A model generated the notes under the pieces. That model saw nothing but the letters and a program-made list of their open reading frames with translations. It made no database searches and was not told the DNA's origin. Shown here piece by piece: positions 33,786 to 42,405 of a stretch of 64,000 nt of DNA. The stretch comes from Catellatospora sichuanensis (GTDB taxonomy: Bacteria; Actinomycetota; Actinomycetes; Mycobacteriales; Micromonosporaceae). Position numbers and translations under genes: made by a program. The stretch is taken from assembly GCF_007483665.1 (NCBI RefSeq), contig NZ_ML660184.1, forward strand, positions 102,932-166,931. The letters are read 5' to 3'. The stretch's first letter is position 1. Each line of letters starts with the position of its first letter.

Positions 33786-35180
33786 ATGGCCGACACGGCG
33801 ACGTTCGACGAGTTCGTGACGGTGCGCTCGCGCCACCTGCTGCGCATCGCGTACCTGCTCTCGGGCGATCACATCCTGGCCGAGGACCTGCTGCAGACCG
33901 CGCTGGCCAAGTCCTGGTCGGCGTGGAAGCGCATCCAGGGCGACCCCGAGCCGTACGTGCGCCGGGTGCTGGTCAACACGTACAACTCGTGGTGGCGGCG
34001 GCGCTGGCACGGCGAGCGCCCCACCGAGACGCTGCCCGAGCACGCCGGGCCGTCGCCGCACAGCGCGGTCGACGAGCGCGACCAGCTGTGGCGCGCCCTC
34101 GACCGGCTGCCCCGCCAGCAGCGCGTGGTGCTGGTGCTGCGGTACTTCGAGGACCTCACCGAGGCGGAGATCGCACGGACCATGGACATCTCAGCGGGCG
34201 CGGTGAAGGCGTACGCCTCCCGGGGTCTGGCCACCCTGCGCCTGGACCCCTCGCTGCGCGCGCTGCCGCAGCCCGACGACGCGCCGGTGGGCAACGAGCG
34301 GCTGGTCGCCGTCCGTCGGCGGATCACGCAGCGCCGCCGCAACCGGCTGTCCGCGGCGGCCGCGGCCTGCCTGGTCGTCATCGCCGCGGTCTCGGGCTAC
34401 GCCGTCGCGCCCGGCCCGGACCGCGGTGACGTCGCCGGCCTGCCCGAGCTGTACCGGGGGCACCGCATCGTGGCCCGGCTGCAGGCGGACTTCTCCCAGC
34501 GCACGGCGGAGGTGGTGTGGACGCCGGGCAGCACCGATCTGACCCTGTTCGCGGACTGCGCGACCGGCCTGCTGCCGGCCGAGGTCGAGCTGAGCGTGAA
34601 CGGCAACTATGTGACCACCATCGCCTGCGGAACCCGGCTGGAGTTCGCCACCGCCCGCCCCCTGACCGACAGGACCGCGGCGGCCTGGAACGTGCGCGTC
34701 GGGCAGCACGCCCGAATCACGCTGACCGCCGTGGGCGCGGCGGTCTCGGCCGACCGGTCGGGCGACGGCGGCGGCGTGATGGCGGTGGCGGTGGCCGAGC
34801 GGCTGCCGTTCGAGCAGTACCCGCTGCCGTCGCGGCCCGCGCGACTCGAACCGCTGCCCGGTCCCGACTCCGTGCCCGGCCGAGCCCGGGTCGACGGCCC
34901 CGAAGCGGGGGTGACCACGCTGAAGTGGCAGGGCGCCCTGACCTTCCGCGCCCGTGCGCAGACCCCCGGCAGCCTGCTCGTGTCCATCAACGGCATCCCG
35001 GTCGAGAAGTTCGAGTGGTGGGACTACGAGCAGAACCCGCAGGCCGTGCTGAGCTTCGGCAAGGACGACGCGCAGCGGCTGGGACTCGACCTCGACTCCG
35101 GCGCCACGGTGGTGATCACCGTCGAGCCCGAGCACATGACCGGCGACTGGTGGCTGACCGCCGCCCTGCCCGGCAAGTAG
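33786..35180 (+). CDS. SigE-family ECF sigma factor fused to a membrane-anchored extracellular domain
   Basis: Residues 1-165 form an ECF sigma factor: FDEFVTVRSRHLLRIAYLL, ILAEDLLQTALAKSWSAW, the WWRRRWHGE basic segment, and region 4 LPRQQRVVLVLRYFEDLTEAEIARTMDIS. A 25-residue linker and Arg-rich RRRITQRRRNRL precede one transmembrane helix (about 194-216). The extracytoplasmic domain (220-464) carries TLFADCATG and TIACGT (a likely disulphide), FEQYPLPSRPA and EKFEWWDYEQN. The chain therefore ties a sigma factor to the membrane and would need proteolysis or tethered function. RBS GGGGAG precedes the ATG. It is paralogous to the next gene and to the split pair at 3760-5320. Confidence 0.88.
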   Translation: MADTATFDEFVTVRSRHLLRIAYLLSGDHILAEDLLQTALAKSWSAWKRIQGDPEPYVRRVLVNTYNSWWRRRWHGERPTETLPEHAGPSPHSAVDERDQLWRALDRLPRQQRVVLVLRYFEDLTEAEIARTMDISAGAVKAYASRGLATLRLDPSLRALPQPDDAPVGNERLVAVRRRITQRRRNRLSAAAAACLVVIAAVSGYAVAPGPDRGDVAGLPELYRGHRIVARLQADFSQRTAEVVWTPGSTDLTLFADCATGLLPAEVELSVNGNYVTTIACGTRLEFATARPLTDRTAAAWNVRVGQHARITLTAVGAAVSADRSGDGGGVMAVAVAERLPFEQYPLPSRPARLEPLPGPDSVPGRARVDGPEAGVTTLKWQGALTFRARAQTPGSLLVSINGIPVEKFEWWDYEQNPQAVLSFGKDDAQRLGLDLDSGATVVITVEPEHMTGDWWLTAALPGK

Positions 35181-35274
35181 CCTACGGGCGAGATTTTCTC
35201 GCGACACCACCCACCGACGCCGCCGTCCAACCGGTACGTGTTGCTGACGGCGGCGATCAGGAGGCTTGCGGAGC

Positions 35275-36714
35275 ATGGCCGGCACGGCGGAGTTCGACGA
35301 GTTCGTGATGGCGCGGTCGCGGCACCTGCTGCGCATCGCATACCTGCTCACCGGTGACCACGCGCTGGCCGAGGACCTGCTGCAGACCGCCCTGGTCAAG
35401 TCGTGGTCGGCGTGGAGGCGCATCAACGGCGACCCGGAACCGTACGTGCGGCAGGTCCTGCTCAACACGTACCGGTCCTGGTGGCGCCGCCGGTGGAACG
35501 GCGAGCGCCCCGCCGAGACGCTGCCCGAGCAGCCGATGGCCGCGCCGCAGGCGGCCGTCGACGAGCGCGACGAGGTGTGGCGGGCGCTCGGCAGGCTGTC
35601 CCGCCAGCAGCGGGTCGTGCTGGTGCTGCGCTACTTCGAGGACCTCAGCGAGGCCGAGATCGCCAAGGCGCTGGACATCTCGCCGGGCTCGGTGAAGAGC
35701 TACGCCGCCAAGGGCCTGGCCCGGCTGCGGCTCGACCCCGACCTGCAGGCCCTGCCCGCGATCGACGAGGACGCCCCGGCCGGCAACGAGCGGCTGGCAG
35801 GCGTACGCCAGCGCATCGTGCAGCAGCGCCGCGGCCGGCTCGCCTCCGCCGCGGCGGCGCTCGCCGTGGTCCTGGCCGGCATCACCGGATATGCCATCGG
35901 ACCGGGTCGCGAGCCGGACGGCCTGGCCGGCGTGCCCGACTTCCACCAGGGCTACCGCATCACCGAACGCGCGCAGGCCACCTTCGCCGCGGAGACCGGC
36001 GAGCTCACCTTCACCCCGTCCACTCTCGACCTGGCGTTCTTCCCCGCCTGCACGCACTCCGGGTACGAGGTGCCACTCGAGGTCAAGGTGTGGGTCGGCG
36101 GCAACGCGCTCGGCGCGGTGGACTGCGCGACCGACGGCCTGTCCTTCGACAGCCGGCTCACGCCCGCCGCGGACACCCTGCGTGCCGCCGGCGTCGAGGT
36201 TGGCAAGCCGGTCACGGTCACCTTCGCGCTGGACGTCGCGTACGTCTACACGGGATCCTCGACCCCGGTCACGGAGCCGAAGGCCGAGGTGCCCGCGGAC
36301 GGTGTGCTCGCTCTGCTCGTCGGCGAGGCCGTCGGGTTCGACCAGGTCGACCTGCCCGAGCGCCCGGCGGTGCTGCCGCCGCTGGACCGGCCCGCGTACG
36401 CGACGGGCACCAGTGTGCTGCTCACCGCGGACGGCCCGCGCACCGCGACGCTGGACTGGCGCAGCGGCGGGGTGCGCATCATGGCCCGGTCGCAGACGCC
36501 CGGCGTGCTGCGGTTGCGCATCAACGGCGTGCTCGTCGACGTCACGACCTGGTGGGACTACGAGCAGCAGACGTGGCAGTCGGAGTTCGCGCCCGCCTCC
36601 GACGACGCGAAGGTGCGCGGACTGAGCGCCCAGTATCCGGACCTGCTCACCATCACCGTCGAGCCCGAGCACCTGACCGGCGACTGGTGGCTGGCGGTGA
36701 TGCCGGCGGGCTGA
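35275..36714 (+). CDS. SigE-family ECF sigma factor fused to a membrane-anchored extracellular domain, paralog
   Basis: The 479-residue protein has the same architecture as its upstream neighbour: sigma regions 2 and 4 (FDEFVMARSRHLLRIAYLL; LSRQQRVVLVLRYFEDLSEAEIAKALDIS), a linker, one membrane helix (RLASAAAALAVVLAGITGYAIG) and an extracellular domain with FFPACTHSG and VDCATD, FDQVDLPERPAVLPP, and TTWWDYEQQ. AGGAGG precedes ATG 35275. The 94-bp gap after the first fusion has no terminator I can see, so the two may be co-transcribed. Confidence 0.88.
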   Translation: MAGTAEFDEFVMARSRHLLRIAYLLTGDHALAEDLLQTALVKSWSAWRRINGDPEPYVRQVLLNTYRSWWRRRWNGERPAETLPEQPMAAPQAAVDERDEVWRALGRLSRQQRVVLVLRYFEDLSEAEIAKALDISPGSVKSYAAKGLARLRLDPDLQALPAIDEDAPAGNERLAGVRQRIVQQRRGRLASAAAALAVVLAGITGYAIGPGREPDGLAGVPDFHQGYRITERAQATFAAETGELTFTPSTLDLAFFPACTHSGYEVPLEVKVWVGGNALGAVDCATDGLSFDSRLTPAADTLRAAGVEVGKPVTVTFALDVAYVYTGSSTPVTEPKAEVPADGVLALLVGEAVGFDQVDLPERPAVLPPLDRPAYATGTSVLLTADGPRTATLDWRSGGVRIMARSQTPGVLRLRINGVLVDVTTWWDYEQQTWQSEFAPASDDAKVRGLSAQYPDLLTITVEPEHLTGDWWLAVMPAG

Positions 36715-36743
36715 GCGCCCGGTGGCCGGGTTAGGGTCGGGCT

Positions 36744-37172
36744 GTGGCGGAGCAGTCGGACTGGCGCGCGCGGCGCGATCACGCGGTGGCGCAGCATGCG
36801 CTGGCCGAGCAGCGCCGCCGGGCGGCCGAGACGGCGCAGGCGATGAAGCTGGTGACCCGGTTCGCCCGCGAGGCGGCCGCACGCGGCCTGCGCACCACGG
36901 CGCTGACGGCGTTCGCCTACGACGGCGGCGGCCGCTACCGGACGAACCTGCGCGGCTGGTACGTGCACCGCAACCGCACCCTCGCGATCACCGAGGACGG
37001 CCGTTACTACGTGCTCGGCGTGCCGTCGTCGCTGCGGGCCCGGGTGCTCGGCGCGGAGGTGCCACCCGCCGACCCACCGCTGATCGTCGGCCGGGGCGCG
37101 CGCGACGGCGAGTCGATGCCGCTGGAGACGCTGCTGCAGCGCCGCCTGGACGCGGGCGACGACTGGCCCTAG
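36744..37172 (+). CDS. Conserved hypothetical protein
   Basis: The 142-residue soluble protein has a charged helical N-terminus (WRARRDHAVAQHALAEQRRRAAE) and a strand-rich C-terminal half (YRTNLRGWYVHRNRTLAITEDGRYYVL). GTG lies 6 nt after TAGGGT (36732-36737), a leaderless start. I recognise no function. It ends 4 bp inside the convergent gene. Confidence 0.6.
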   Translation: MAEQSDWRARRDHAVAQHALAEQRRRAAETAQAMKLVTRFAREAAARGLRTTALTAFAYDGGGRYRTNLRGWYVHRNRTLAITEDGRYYVLGVPSSLRARVLGAEVPPADPPLIVGRGARDGESMPLETLLQRRLDAGDDWP

Positions 37173-37939
37173 CCGGCCTGCTCGGCCAGGGCGAACTCCA
37201 GCTGTTCCACGGCCATCCGCACCCCGTCGTCGAGGGCACCCCCGTATTGGTGCTCCAGCGACCAGGGCACGGCCTGGTGCGGTCGGTGGCCGAGCAGCGT
37301 GAGGCGCAGCGGCCCGACCCGCTCCTCGTGCTTGTCCAGGGCGGCGTGCGCGGCCGCGACCGCGATGTCGGGAATCCGCGCCAGGTCCGCCGCGTCCAGG
37401 CGGGGTGCGGTGACGTCGGCGGCGAAGTCCTCGGCGAGCACGACGGCACGCTCGGCGGCGGGCGTAACCTCGATGACGACCTCGGCGTCGGTGATCCCCA
37501 CCTCGGCGTCGACGGGGTTGGCCAGCCGCACGACCGGACCGGCCTCGGTGAACGTTACCCAGTCGCGCACCATGCGGTGCGGAAGCAGTGCGATCGCCGC
37601 CTGCACCGCCAGGGACGCGCCACTCGACACCGCCCCGTAGCCGGAGTCGACGATGTGCAGGTAGTGCTTGACCAGCACCACGCGCAGCGGCCCGGTGCGG
37701 TACTCGTACTGCATGAGCGCGCGGCGCACGCCCCGCAGCGCCCCCTTGGTCAGCTCCGCCACCCACTGCTCGTTGGCGAGTTCCTCGCGCATGTACTCGT
37801 CGTCGCGGTCGCGGTCGCGCAGGTCGATGAAGTCGTCGGCGACGTGCACGCTGCGCTCGGCGGCCTGCTCCACGTCGAGCGTGACCTTCACCCCGGCGAA
37901 GCAGCTGCCGGTCATGGTCCTGTTCGTCACCCGCACCAT
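37169..37939 (-). CDS. Hypothetical protein with an internal duplication
   Basis: The 256-residue protein consists of two related halves. VTLDVEQAAERSVHVADDF ... YRTGPLRVVLVKHY in the first matches VVIEVTPAAERAVVLAEDF ... ERVGPLRLTLLGHR in the second. No membrane segment or known motif is visible. ATG lies 7 nt from TACGCT (37947-37952), leaderless. Function unknown. Confidence 0.6.
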   Translation of the reverse strand: MVRVTNRTMTGSCFAGVKVTLDVEQAAERSVHVADDFIDLRDRDRDDEYMREELANEQWVAELTKGALRGVRRALMQYEYRTGPLRVVLVKHYLHIVDSGYGAVSSGASLAVQAAIALLPHRMVRDWVTFTEAGPVVRLANPVDAEVGITDAEVVIEVTPAAERAVVLAEDFAADVTAPRLDAADLARIPDIAVAAAHAALDKHEERVGPLRLTLLGHRPHQAVPWSLEHQYGGALDDGVRMAVEQLEFALAEQAG

Positions 37940-38062
37940 GGCCGGCAGCGTAGCAACGCGCGGCGCGGGCCTTCACTCCGTTTCGGAGCGCCCCCTGATC
38001 GACGAACGCGGATTGTTTCCCCCGGGTGTCGCGCCGACCGGGATGGCACTACGCTCTCGCGA

Positions 38063-38836
38063 ATGAGTGACGCGCGCGGCCAGGGCCTCATGTTCGGTGA
38101 GATCGCCGAGGAGTTCGACCGGATCCGTCCCGGCTACCCGGAAGGGCTCGTCGACGACGTGCTCGCGTACACCGGGATCGGGGTGCAGGCGCTGGAGGTG
38201 GGCGCGGGCACCGGCAAGGCCAGCACGGCATTCGCGGCGCGCGGGCTGCAGATCACCGCGATCGAGCCGGACCCGAAGATGGCCGCGCTGCTGTCCGAGC
38301 GGCTGGCCGGGCAGTCCTCGGTGCGCATCGTGGTTTCGCTGTGGGAGCAGTACGAGCCCGACCTCGCCTTCAACCTGCTGTTCTGCGCGCAGGCGTGGCA
38401 GTGGACCGATGGCTCGCAGCGCTGGCGGCGGGCCGCGGCGGCACTGGCGCCCGGCGGCACGATCGCGCTGTTCTGGAACTTCGACCGCATCGCCGACGAC
38501 GACCTGCGCGCCCTGGTCCGCGAGGTGCACGCCGGCTACGCCCCGCACGCCATGATCGACGAGGAGCCCGCGGACGGCACCGAGCTGTCGGCGTACTGGC
38601 CGGGACCGGACCTGGCCGCGCTGCCCGAGTTCGGCGAGCTCACCGAGCGCCTCTACACCTGGGAGCGCACGCTGTCGGCCGACGACTACGTCTCGTACCT
38701 GTCGACCCAGCCGACGTATCGCATCCTGCCGGAGGCGACCCGCGAGGCGCTGTTCACGGCGCTGCTGCAGCGCCTGCCGGAGAAGGTGACGCTGGCCGTG
38801 GAGACACTGCTCTACCTGGGCCGCCGCACGGCCTGA
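38063..38836 (+). CDS. Class I SAM-dependent methyltransferase
   Basis: The 257-residue methyltransferase shows motif I ALEVGAGTGKAS, the acidic end of strand 2 (ITAIEPDPKM), motif III around LLFCAQAWQW and motif IV APGGTIALFWN. The YCAQA/HW-type motif is seen in small-molecule methyltransferases. ATG 38063 lies 7 nt after TACGCT (38050-38055), leaderless. Confidence 0.88.
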   Translation: MSDARGQGLMFGEIAEEFDRIRPGYPEGLVDDVLAYTGIGVQALEVGAGTGKASTAFAARGLQITAIEPDPKMAALLSERLAGQSSVRIVVSLWEQYEPDLAFNLLFCAQAWQWTDGSQRWRRAAAALAPGGTIALFWNFDRIADDDLRALVREVHAGYAPHAMIDEEPADGTELSAYWPGPDLAALPEFGELTERLYTWERTLSADDYVSYLSTQPTYRILPEATREALFTALLQRLPEKVTLAVETLLYLGRRTA

Positions 38837-38851
38837 GCCGGGGGTCGTCGC

Positions 38852-39115
38852 TCAGGCGATCCGGCGGCGCAGCGAGTAGGTGACGGCGTGCAGGCGGTAG
38901 GGCTCGGTGTGCAGGAACACCGAGTCCCGGTCGTACGCCTGCCAGCCCGACTCACCGGCCCGGTTGAGGTGGCGCAGGTCGTCGAAGCGCTCGTCGGTGC
39001 CCCACCGCTCGACGCCGTCCGGGCTGTGGAAGACCGCATCCCAGTCCATGAAGCGGTCCGCGCCCAGGGTGCCCGCGGATCGGTATTCGAGCCGTGCGTA
39101 CTGCCAGCGCGTCAT
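38852..39115 (-). CDS. Hypothetical small protein
   Basis: The 87-residue protein reads MTRWQYARLEYRSAGTL, then WDAVFHSPDGVERWG and SGWQAYDRDSVFLHTEPYRLHAV. A Trp-rich start and short strands suggest a small beta-sheet fold, like DUF4177-type proteins. Function unknown. Confidence 0.55.
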   Translation of the reverse strand: MTRWQYARLEYRSAGTLGADRFMDWDAVFHSPDGVERWGTDERFDDLRHLNRAGESGWQAYDRDSVFLHTEPYRLHAVTYSLRRRIA

Positions 39116-39273
39116 GCGGCCATTGTGCCGCAGCGGCAAGCGGCCTGTCCAAACGCGACCACTCAGCGTCGCCACACCGGCCACTGAACGCGACCGACCA
39201 CTCGACACGCCCCCACTGCGCCACGCACCTCCCCCGACGCCCCTTCGCGCCGCGCGGCGCCGCCCCACGCAAC

Positions 39274-39332
39274 GACGCTGGCCTATCTCATCGAATTCGA
39301 GTCACGAAAATTCGATGAGATAGGCCAGCGTC
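39274..39332. repeat. Perfect 24-bp inverted repeat with 11-nt loop
   Basis: Arms 39274-39297 and 39309-39332 are exactly complementary, about half AT, and contain CTGGCCTATCTCATCGAAT. It lies between the hypothetical gene and the 3' end of the DEAD-box helicase gene. A T-tract is missing, so an extragenic repeat is likelier than a simple terminator. Confidence 0.8.
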
Positions 39333-39368
39333 TATGACAATCGGGGTGTGTCGGCGCGGTGAGGCGCG

Positions 39369-40781
39369 TCAGCGTGAGCGGCGGCCTCGGCGGGAGCGGC
39401 TGGAACGGCGGGCGGGCTCGTCGGTGCCGGGTGCGGCCGCGGACGGAGCCGGGGTCGGCAGCACGGCCGGGGTGCCCGACGGGGTGCGCGCCCCGGTGAT
39501 CCGGGACAGCTCCTGGTCGTGCGGGCGGATCGCGGTGGTCCGTGCGGCGACGCCCGCGGCGGCGACCAGCCGCGCGGTCTCACGCCGCTCCTCGGCCACC
39601 ACCAGGGTGACGACCGTGCCGGTGCGGCCGGCGCGGGCGGTGCGGCCACCGCGGTGCAGGTAGTCCTTGGCGTCGTTCGGCGGGTCGTAGTTCACGACCA
39701 GGTCGAGATCGTCGATGTGGATGCCCCGCGCCGCCAGGTCGGTGGCGATCAGCGCGTTGACCGCGCCCGACTTGAACTGGTCCAGGATGCGGGTGCGCTG
39801 CGGCTGCGACTTGCCGCCGTGCAGCGCGGCCGCGGTGACCCCGCTGGCCAGCAGCCGTCGGGCGACCCGGTCCGCGCGGTGCTTGGTCTTCACGAACATG
39901 ATCACCCGGCCGTCGCGGGCCCCGATGTGCGCCGTGGCGGTGTCCTTGTCGGCCGCGTCGACGTGCAGCAGGTGGTGCTCCATGGTGGTGACCGCGCCGG
40001 CCGGCGGGTCCACCGAGTGCCGGGCCGGGTTGCTCAGGAAGCGCCGGACCAGCCGGTCGACGTCGCCGTCGAGGGTGGCCGAGAACAGCATGCGCTGGCC
40101 GCCCGGCGCGGTGGCCGTGAGCAGCGAGGTGACCTGGGGCAGGAAGCCCATGTCGGCCATCTGGTCGGCCTCGTCGAGCACCGTGATGTCGACCTGGTCG
40201 AGCTTGCAGTCGCCGCGGTCCAGCAGGTCGTTGAGGCGGCCCGGGGTGGCGATGACGATCTCCGCACCGGCGCGCACCTGGTCGGCCTGGCGGCCCAGGG
40301 ACAGCCCGCCGACGACGGTGACGGTGCGCAGGTTCAGCGCGGTGGCGTACGGGGTCAGCGCTGCGGCGACCTGGGCGGCGAGTTCCCGGGTGGGAACGAG
40401 CACCAGGGCCAGCGGCTGGCGGGAGCGGGCGCGGCGGCCCGCCAGGCGGGTCAGCATCGGCAGCCCGAAGGCGAGCGTCTTGCCCGAGCCGGTGCGGGCG
40501 CGGCCGAGCACGTCGCGCCCGGCGACGGCGTCGGCGATCGTGCGCGCCTGGATCGGCGACGGCACGGTCAGACCCTGCTTGGCCAGCACGCCGGCCAGCG
40601 AGGGGTGGAGCGGCAGTTCGGTGAAGCTCGTCGCCACCGGGCCGGTGAACTCCGGCTCGGCCGGAACCGGCGTCGGGGCGGCGGTCGCCTTGGCGACGGC
40701 CGGCTGGCCGTTCTGCGTGGGGCGGCGACGGGGACGACGGCGCACGGGGTGGGCCGACGAATGGTGTACTGCGGCGGTCAA
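39369..40781 (-). CDS. DEAD-box ATP-dependent RNA helicase
   Basis: The 470-residue helicase has the Q motif (FTELPLHPSLAGVLAKQGLTVPSPIQ), motif I ARTGSGKT, Ia PTRELAAQ, II DEAD, III SAT, and in domain 2 IVMFVKTK-like, ATDLAARGIH and HRGGRTARAGRTG (motif VI). The C-terminal tail is Arg/Ser-rich and basic, as in RNA-binding helicases. I chose TTG 40781 since AAAGG lies 7 nt upstream; GTG/ATG codons further up would add residues that look non-homologous. It follows the cold-shock gene on the same strand, fitting a role in unwinding RNA in the cold. Confidence 0.88.
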   Translation of the reverse strand: MTAAVHHSSAHPVRRRPRRRPTQNGQPAVAKATAAPTPVPAEPEFTGPVATSFTELPLHPSLAGVLAKQGLTVPSPIQARTIADAVAGRDVLGRARTGSGKTLAFGLPMLTRLAGRRARSRQPLALVLVPTRELAAQVAAALTPYATALNLRTVTVVGGLSLGRQADQVRAGAEIVIATPGRLNDLLDRGDCKLDQVDITVLDEADQMADMGFLPQVTSLLTATAPGGQRMLFSATLDGDVDRLVRRFLSNPARHSVDPPAGAVTTMEHHLLHVDAADKDTATAHIGARDGRVIMFVKTKHRADRVARRLLASGVTAAALHGGKSQPQRTRILDQFKSGAVNALIATDLAARGIHIDDLDLVVNYDPPNDAKDYLHRGGRTARAGRTGTVVTLVVAEERRETARLVAAAGVAARTTAIRPHDQELSRITGARTPSGTPAVLPTPAPSAAAPGTDEPARRSSRSRRGRRSR

Positions 40782-40881
40782 ATTGGAGCCTTTCGCTGTC
40801 GGCACGCCGCGCGAAGGCTCTCGAACCCGGTGGTGCCGGGGAGAGTCGACAGGTAACGAACCGAATGGTGGGGTATTGCAT

Positions 40882-40913
40882 CCGGTTCCGCGACGTTTAC
40901 GCCGCGGAACCGG
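40882..40913 (-). terminator. 11-bp perfect hairpin between cold-shock and helicase genes
   Basis: CCGGTTCCGCG (40882-40892) pairs with 40903-40913. It may end most cold-shock transcripts or protect their 3' ends while allowing readthrough to the helicase. Confidence 0.6.
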
Positions 40914-40931
40914 ACAATCAAGCATGCCGCA

Positions 40932-40949
40932 CCACGCTCAGGGGCGTGG
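40932..40949 (-). terminator. Short hairpin just after the cold-shock gene
   Basis: CCACGC and GCGTGG flank a 6-nt loop, 7 nt past the stop codon. Confidence 0.4.
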
Positions 40950-40956
40950 CGGGGGG

Positions 40957-41160
40957 TCAGACGAGGCGGACGGCCTCAGCCTGGGGGCCCTTCGGGCCCT
41001 GCACGATCTCGAACTCGACGCGCTCGTTCTCGCGCAGCTCGCGGAAGCCGTCGAGCTGGATGACCGAGTGGTGGACGAAGACGTCCGCGCCACCACCGTC
41101 AACGGTGATGAAGCCGAAACCCTTGTCGGCGTTGAACCACTTCACGACGCCAGAAGCCAT
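40957..41160 (-). CDS. Cold-shock domain protein
   Basis: The 67-residue OB-fold protein has RNP1 (KGFGFITV) and RNP2 (VFVHHSVI) and starts [17 protein letters not shown], the standard CspA family. It binds single-stranded RNA as a chaperone. AGGAGA precedes the ATG. The 5' region (41161-41372) is long and holds no gene, consistent with a regulated mRNA leader, though I cannot show a thermosensor. Confidence 0.95.
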   Translation of the reverse strand: MASGVVKWFNADKGFGFITVDGGGADVFVHHSVIQLDGFRELRENERVEFEIVQGPKGPQAEAVRLV

Positions 41161-41372
41161 TGTGTTCTCCTCTACGGATGGGCCACGCTCGCTGCGAGGC
41201 CCGGATGGGCCGTCTCGAGCAGCGGTAAACCAACGGTGATCCGGAAGGAGAACCGATCCCGGTGTACTGAAACCAGGCAGGTGAAGCAACCACAAACAAG
41301 AAACTGTCTCTCCACCATACACGTCCCGTCGCCCCCGAGCGGGTGTCCCGGGCCTGCGCCGGTGTGTCCTGG

Positions 41373-41645
41373 CTAACCCAGCTCCATCGCGACGAGCAGG
41401 AATACTGCCAGTCCCGTGATCATCCCGATGCCCATGGCCAGCGGCAGCCCCGCCCCGAAGAAGGTGGCGACGAAGGTGGCCAGGCCGCCCGGAACGACGA
41501 AGAAACCCACCGCCTGCGCGGGCTTGCGGCGGGCGTACGAAGCGGCCGCCTTCAGCACGAACTTGGCCACGATGCCGACGAAGGCCAGGATGGCCAGCGC
41601 GGCCAGCCCGAGCAGCACCCAGAGCAGGACCTCACCGGCAGACAT
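41373..41645 (-). CDS. Small membrane protein, function unknown
   Basis: The 90-residue protein has helices at about 6-30, 44-64 and 66-88 with a basic loop (SYARRKPAQ). ATG lies 7 nt from TACCTT (41653-41658), leaderless. Confidence 0.55.
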   Translation of the reverse strand: MSAGEVLLWVLLGLAALAILAFVGIVAKFVLKAAASYARRKPAQAVGFFVVPGGLATFVATFFGAGLPLAMGIGMITGLAVFLLVAMELG

Positions 41646-41694
41646 GCGACCGAAGGTAGCCGCTGCGGCGCGCCGGGGCCAGTGACCGGCGTTG

Positions 41695-42267
41695 CTATTT
41701 CACGACTCGGAACCGCAGGTGCGTGACGTGCGGCGACTCCTCGACCTGGAGGCGTTCGAGTTCGATGTGGTCGGTGCCGAGGTGCTCGAAGAGCCGGCGG
41801 CCGCCGCCCAGCAGCACGGGGGCGAGTTGCAGGTGGATCTCGTCGAGCCGGCCCGCCCGCAGCACCTGCTGGACGACGTCCGCGCCCATCAGTGTCACCG
41901 CGCGGTCGCCCGCCGCCGCGGCGGCGAGATCCAGCGCGTCGAACAGCCCGGTGTGCACGAACGTGAACGTGCCGCTGCGTTCGGTCCGGTCCGGCGCCGG
42001 GTGGTGGGTCAGCACGAAGCAGGGCACCGGATACGGCGTGTCGCCCCACTGGCCCAACCCGACGTCGAACGTGCGCCGACCAAGCAGGACGGCCCCGGTC
42101 AGCGCGAACTGCCGCCGCACCGCCGCGGCGTCCGACTCGCTCGACTCGTCGAAGATCCACCGGTGCAGCCGCTCGCCGCCGTGCCCCATCGGATGCGCCG
42201 CGTCCACGTCCGGCCCTGCCATGAACCCGTCGAGCGACATCGTCACGTGCGCGATCACCTGTGCCAT
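41695..42267 (-). CDS. Dihydrofolate reductase family protein (RibD C-terminal-like)
   Basis: The 190-residue protein starts MAQVIAHVTMSLDGFMAGPD and has AVLLGRRTFDVGLGQWG, FVLTHHP, and the C-terminal QLAPVLLGGGRRLFEHL of the DHFR-like YyaP/YwjB family. The exact substrate is unknown. ATG 42267 is the family start. Confidence 0.85.
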   Translation of the reverse strand: MAQVIAHVTMSLDGFMAGPDVDAAHPMGHGGERLHRWIFDESSESDAAAVRRQFALTGAVLLGRRTFDVGLGQWGDTPYPVPCFVLTHHPAPDRTERSGTFTFVHTGLFDALDLAAAAAGDRAVTLMGADVVQQVLRAGRLDEIHLQLAPVLLGGGRRLFEHLGTDHIELERLQVEESPHVTHLRFRVVK

Positions 42268-42361
42268 CGGTCTCCCCGTCGTAGAGCGCCGTGAATGCGA
42301 CCTCCATGCTGCCACGATCCACAGCGGACATCACAGCTGAGTCACGAGTGTCGACCGGTCT

Positions 42362-42378
42362 TGCATTGTGACAATGCA
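42362..42378. promoter_or_regulatory. PadR-type operator upstream of the first permease
   Basis: TGCATTGTGACAATGCA is a perfect palindrome, 28 bp before ATG 42406. About 35 bp upstream is ACATCACAGCTGAGTCAC (42328-42345). Both motifs, in the same order, recur before the ATPase gene at 45774. Confidence 0.75.
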
Positions 42379-42405
42379 TGGAGTGACAGTGGTCGAGTGC
42401 TTGCC

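Noticed and set aside
41161-41372. Cold-shock leader as a defined RNA thermometer or riboswitch
   Set aside because: The region is long and gene-free, but I could not identify a specific conserved structure.
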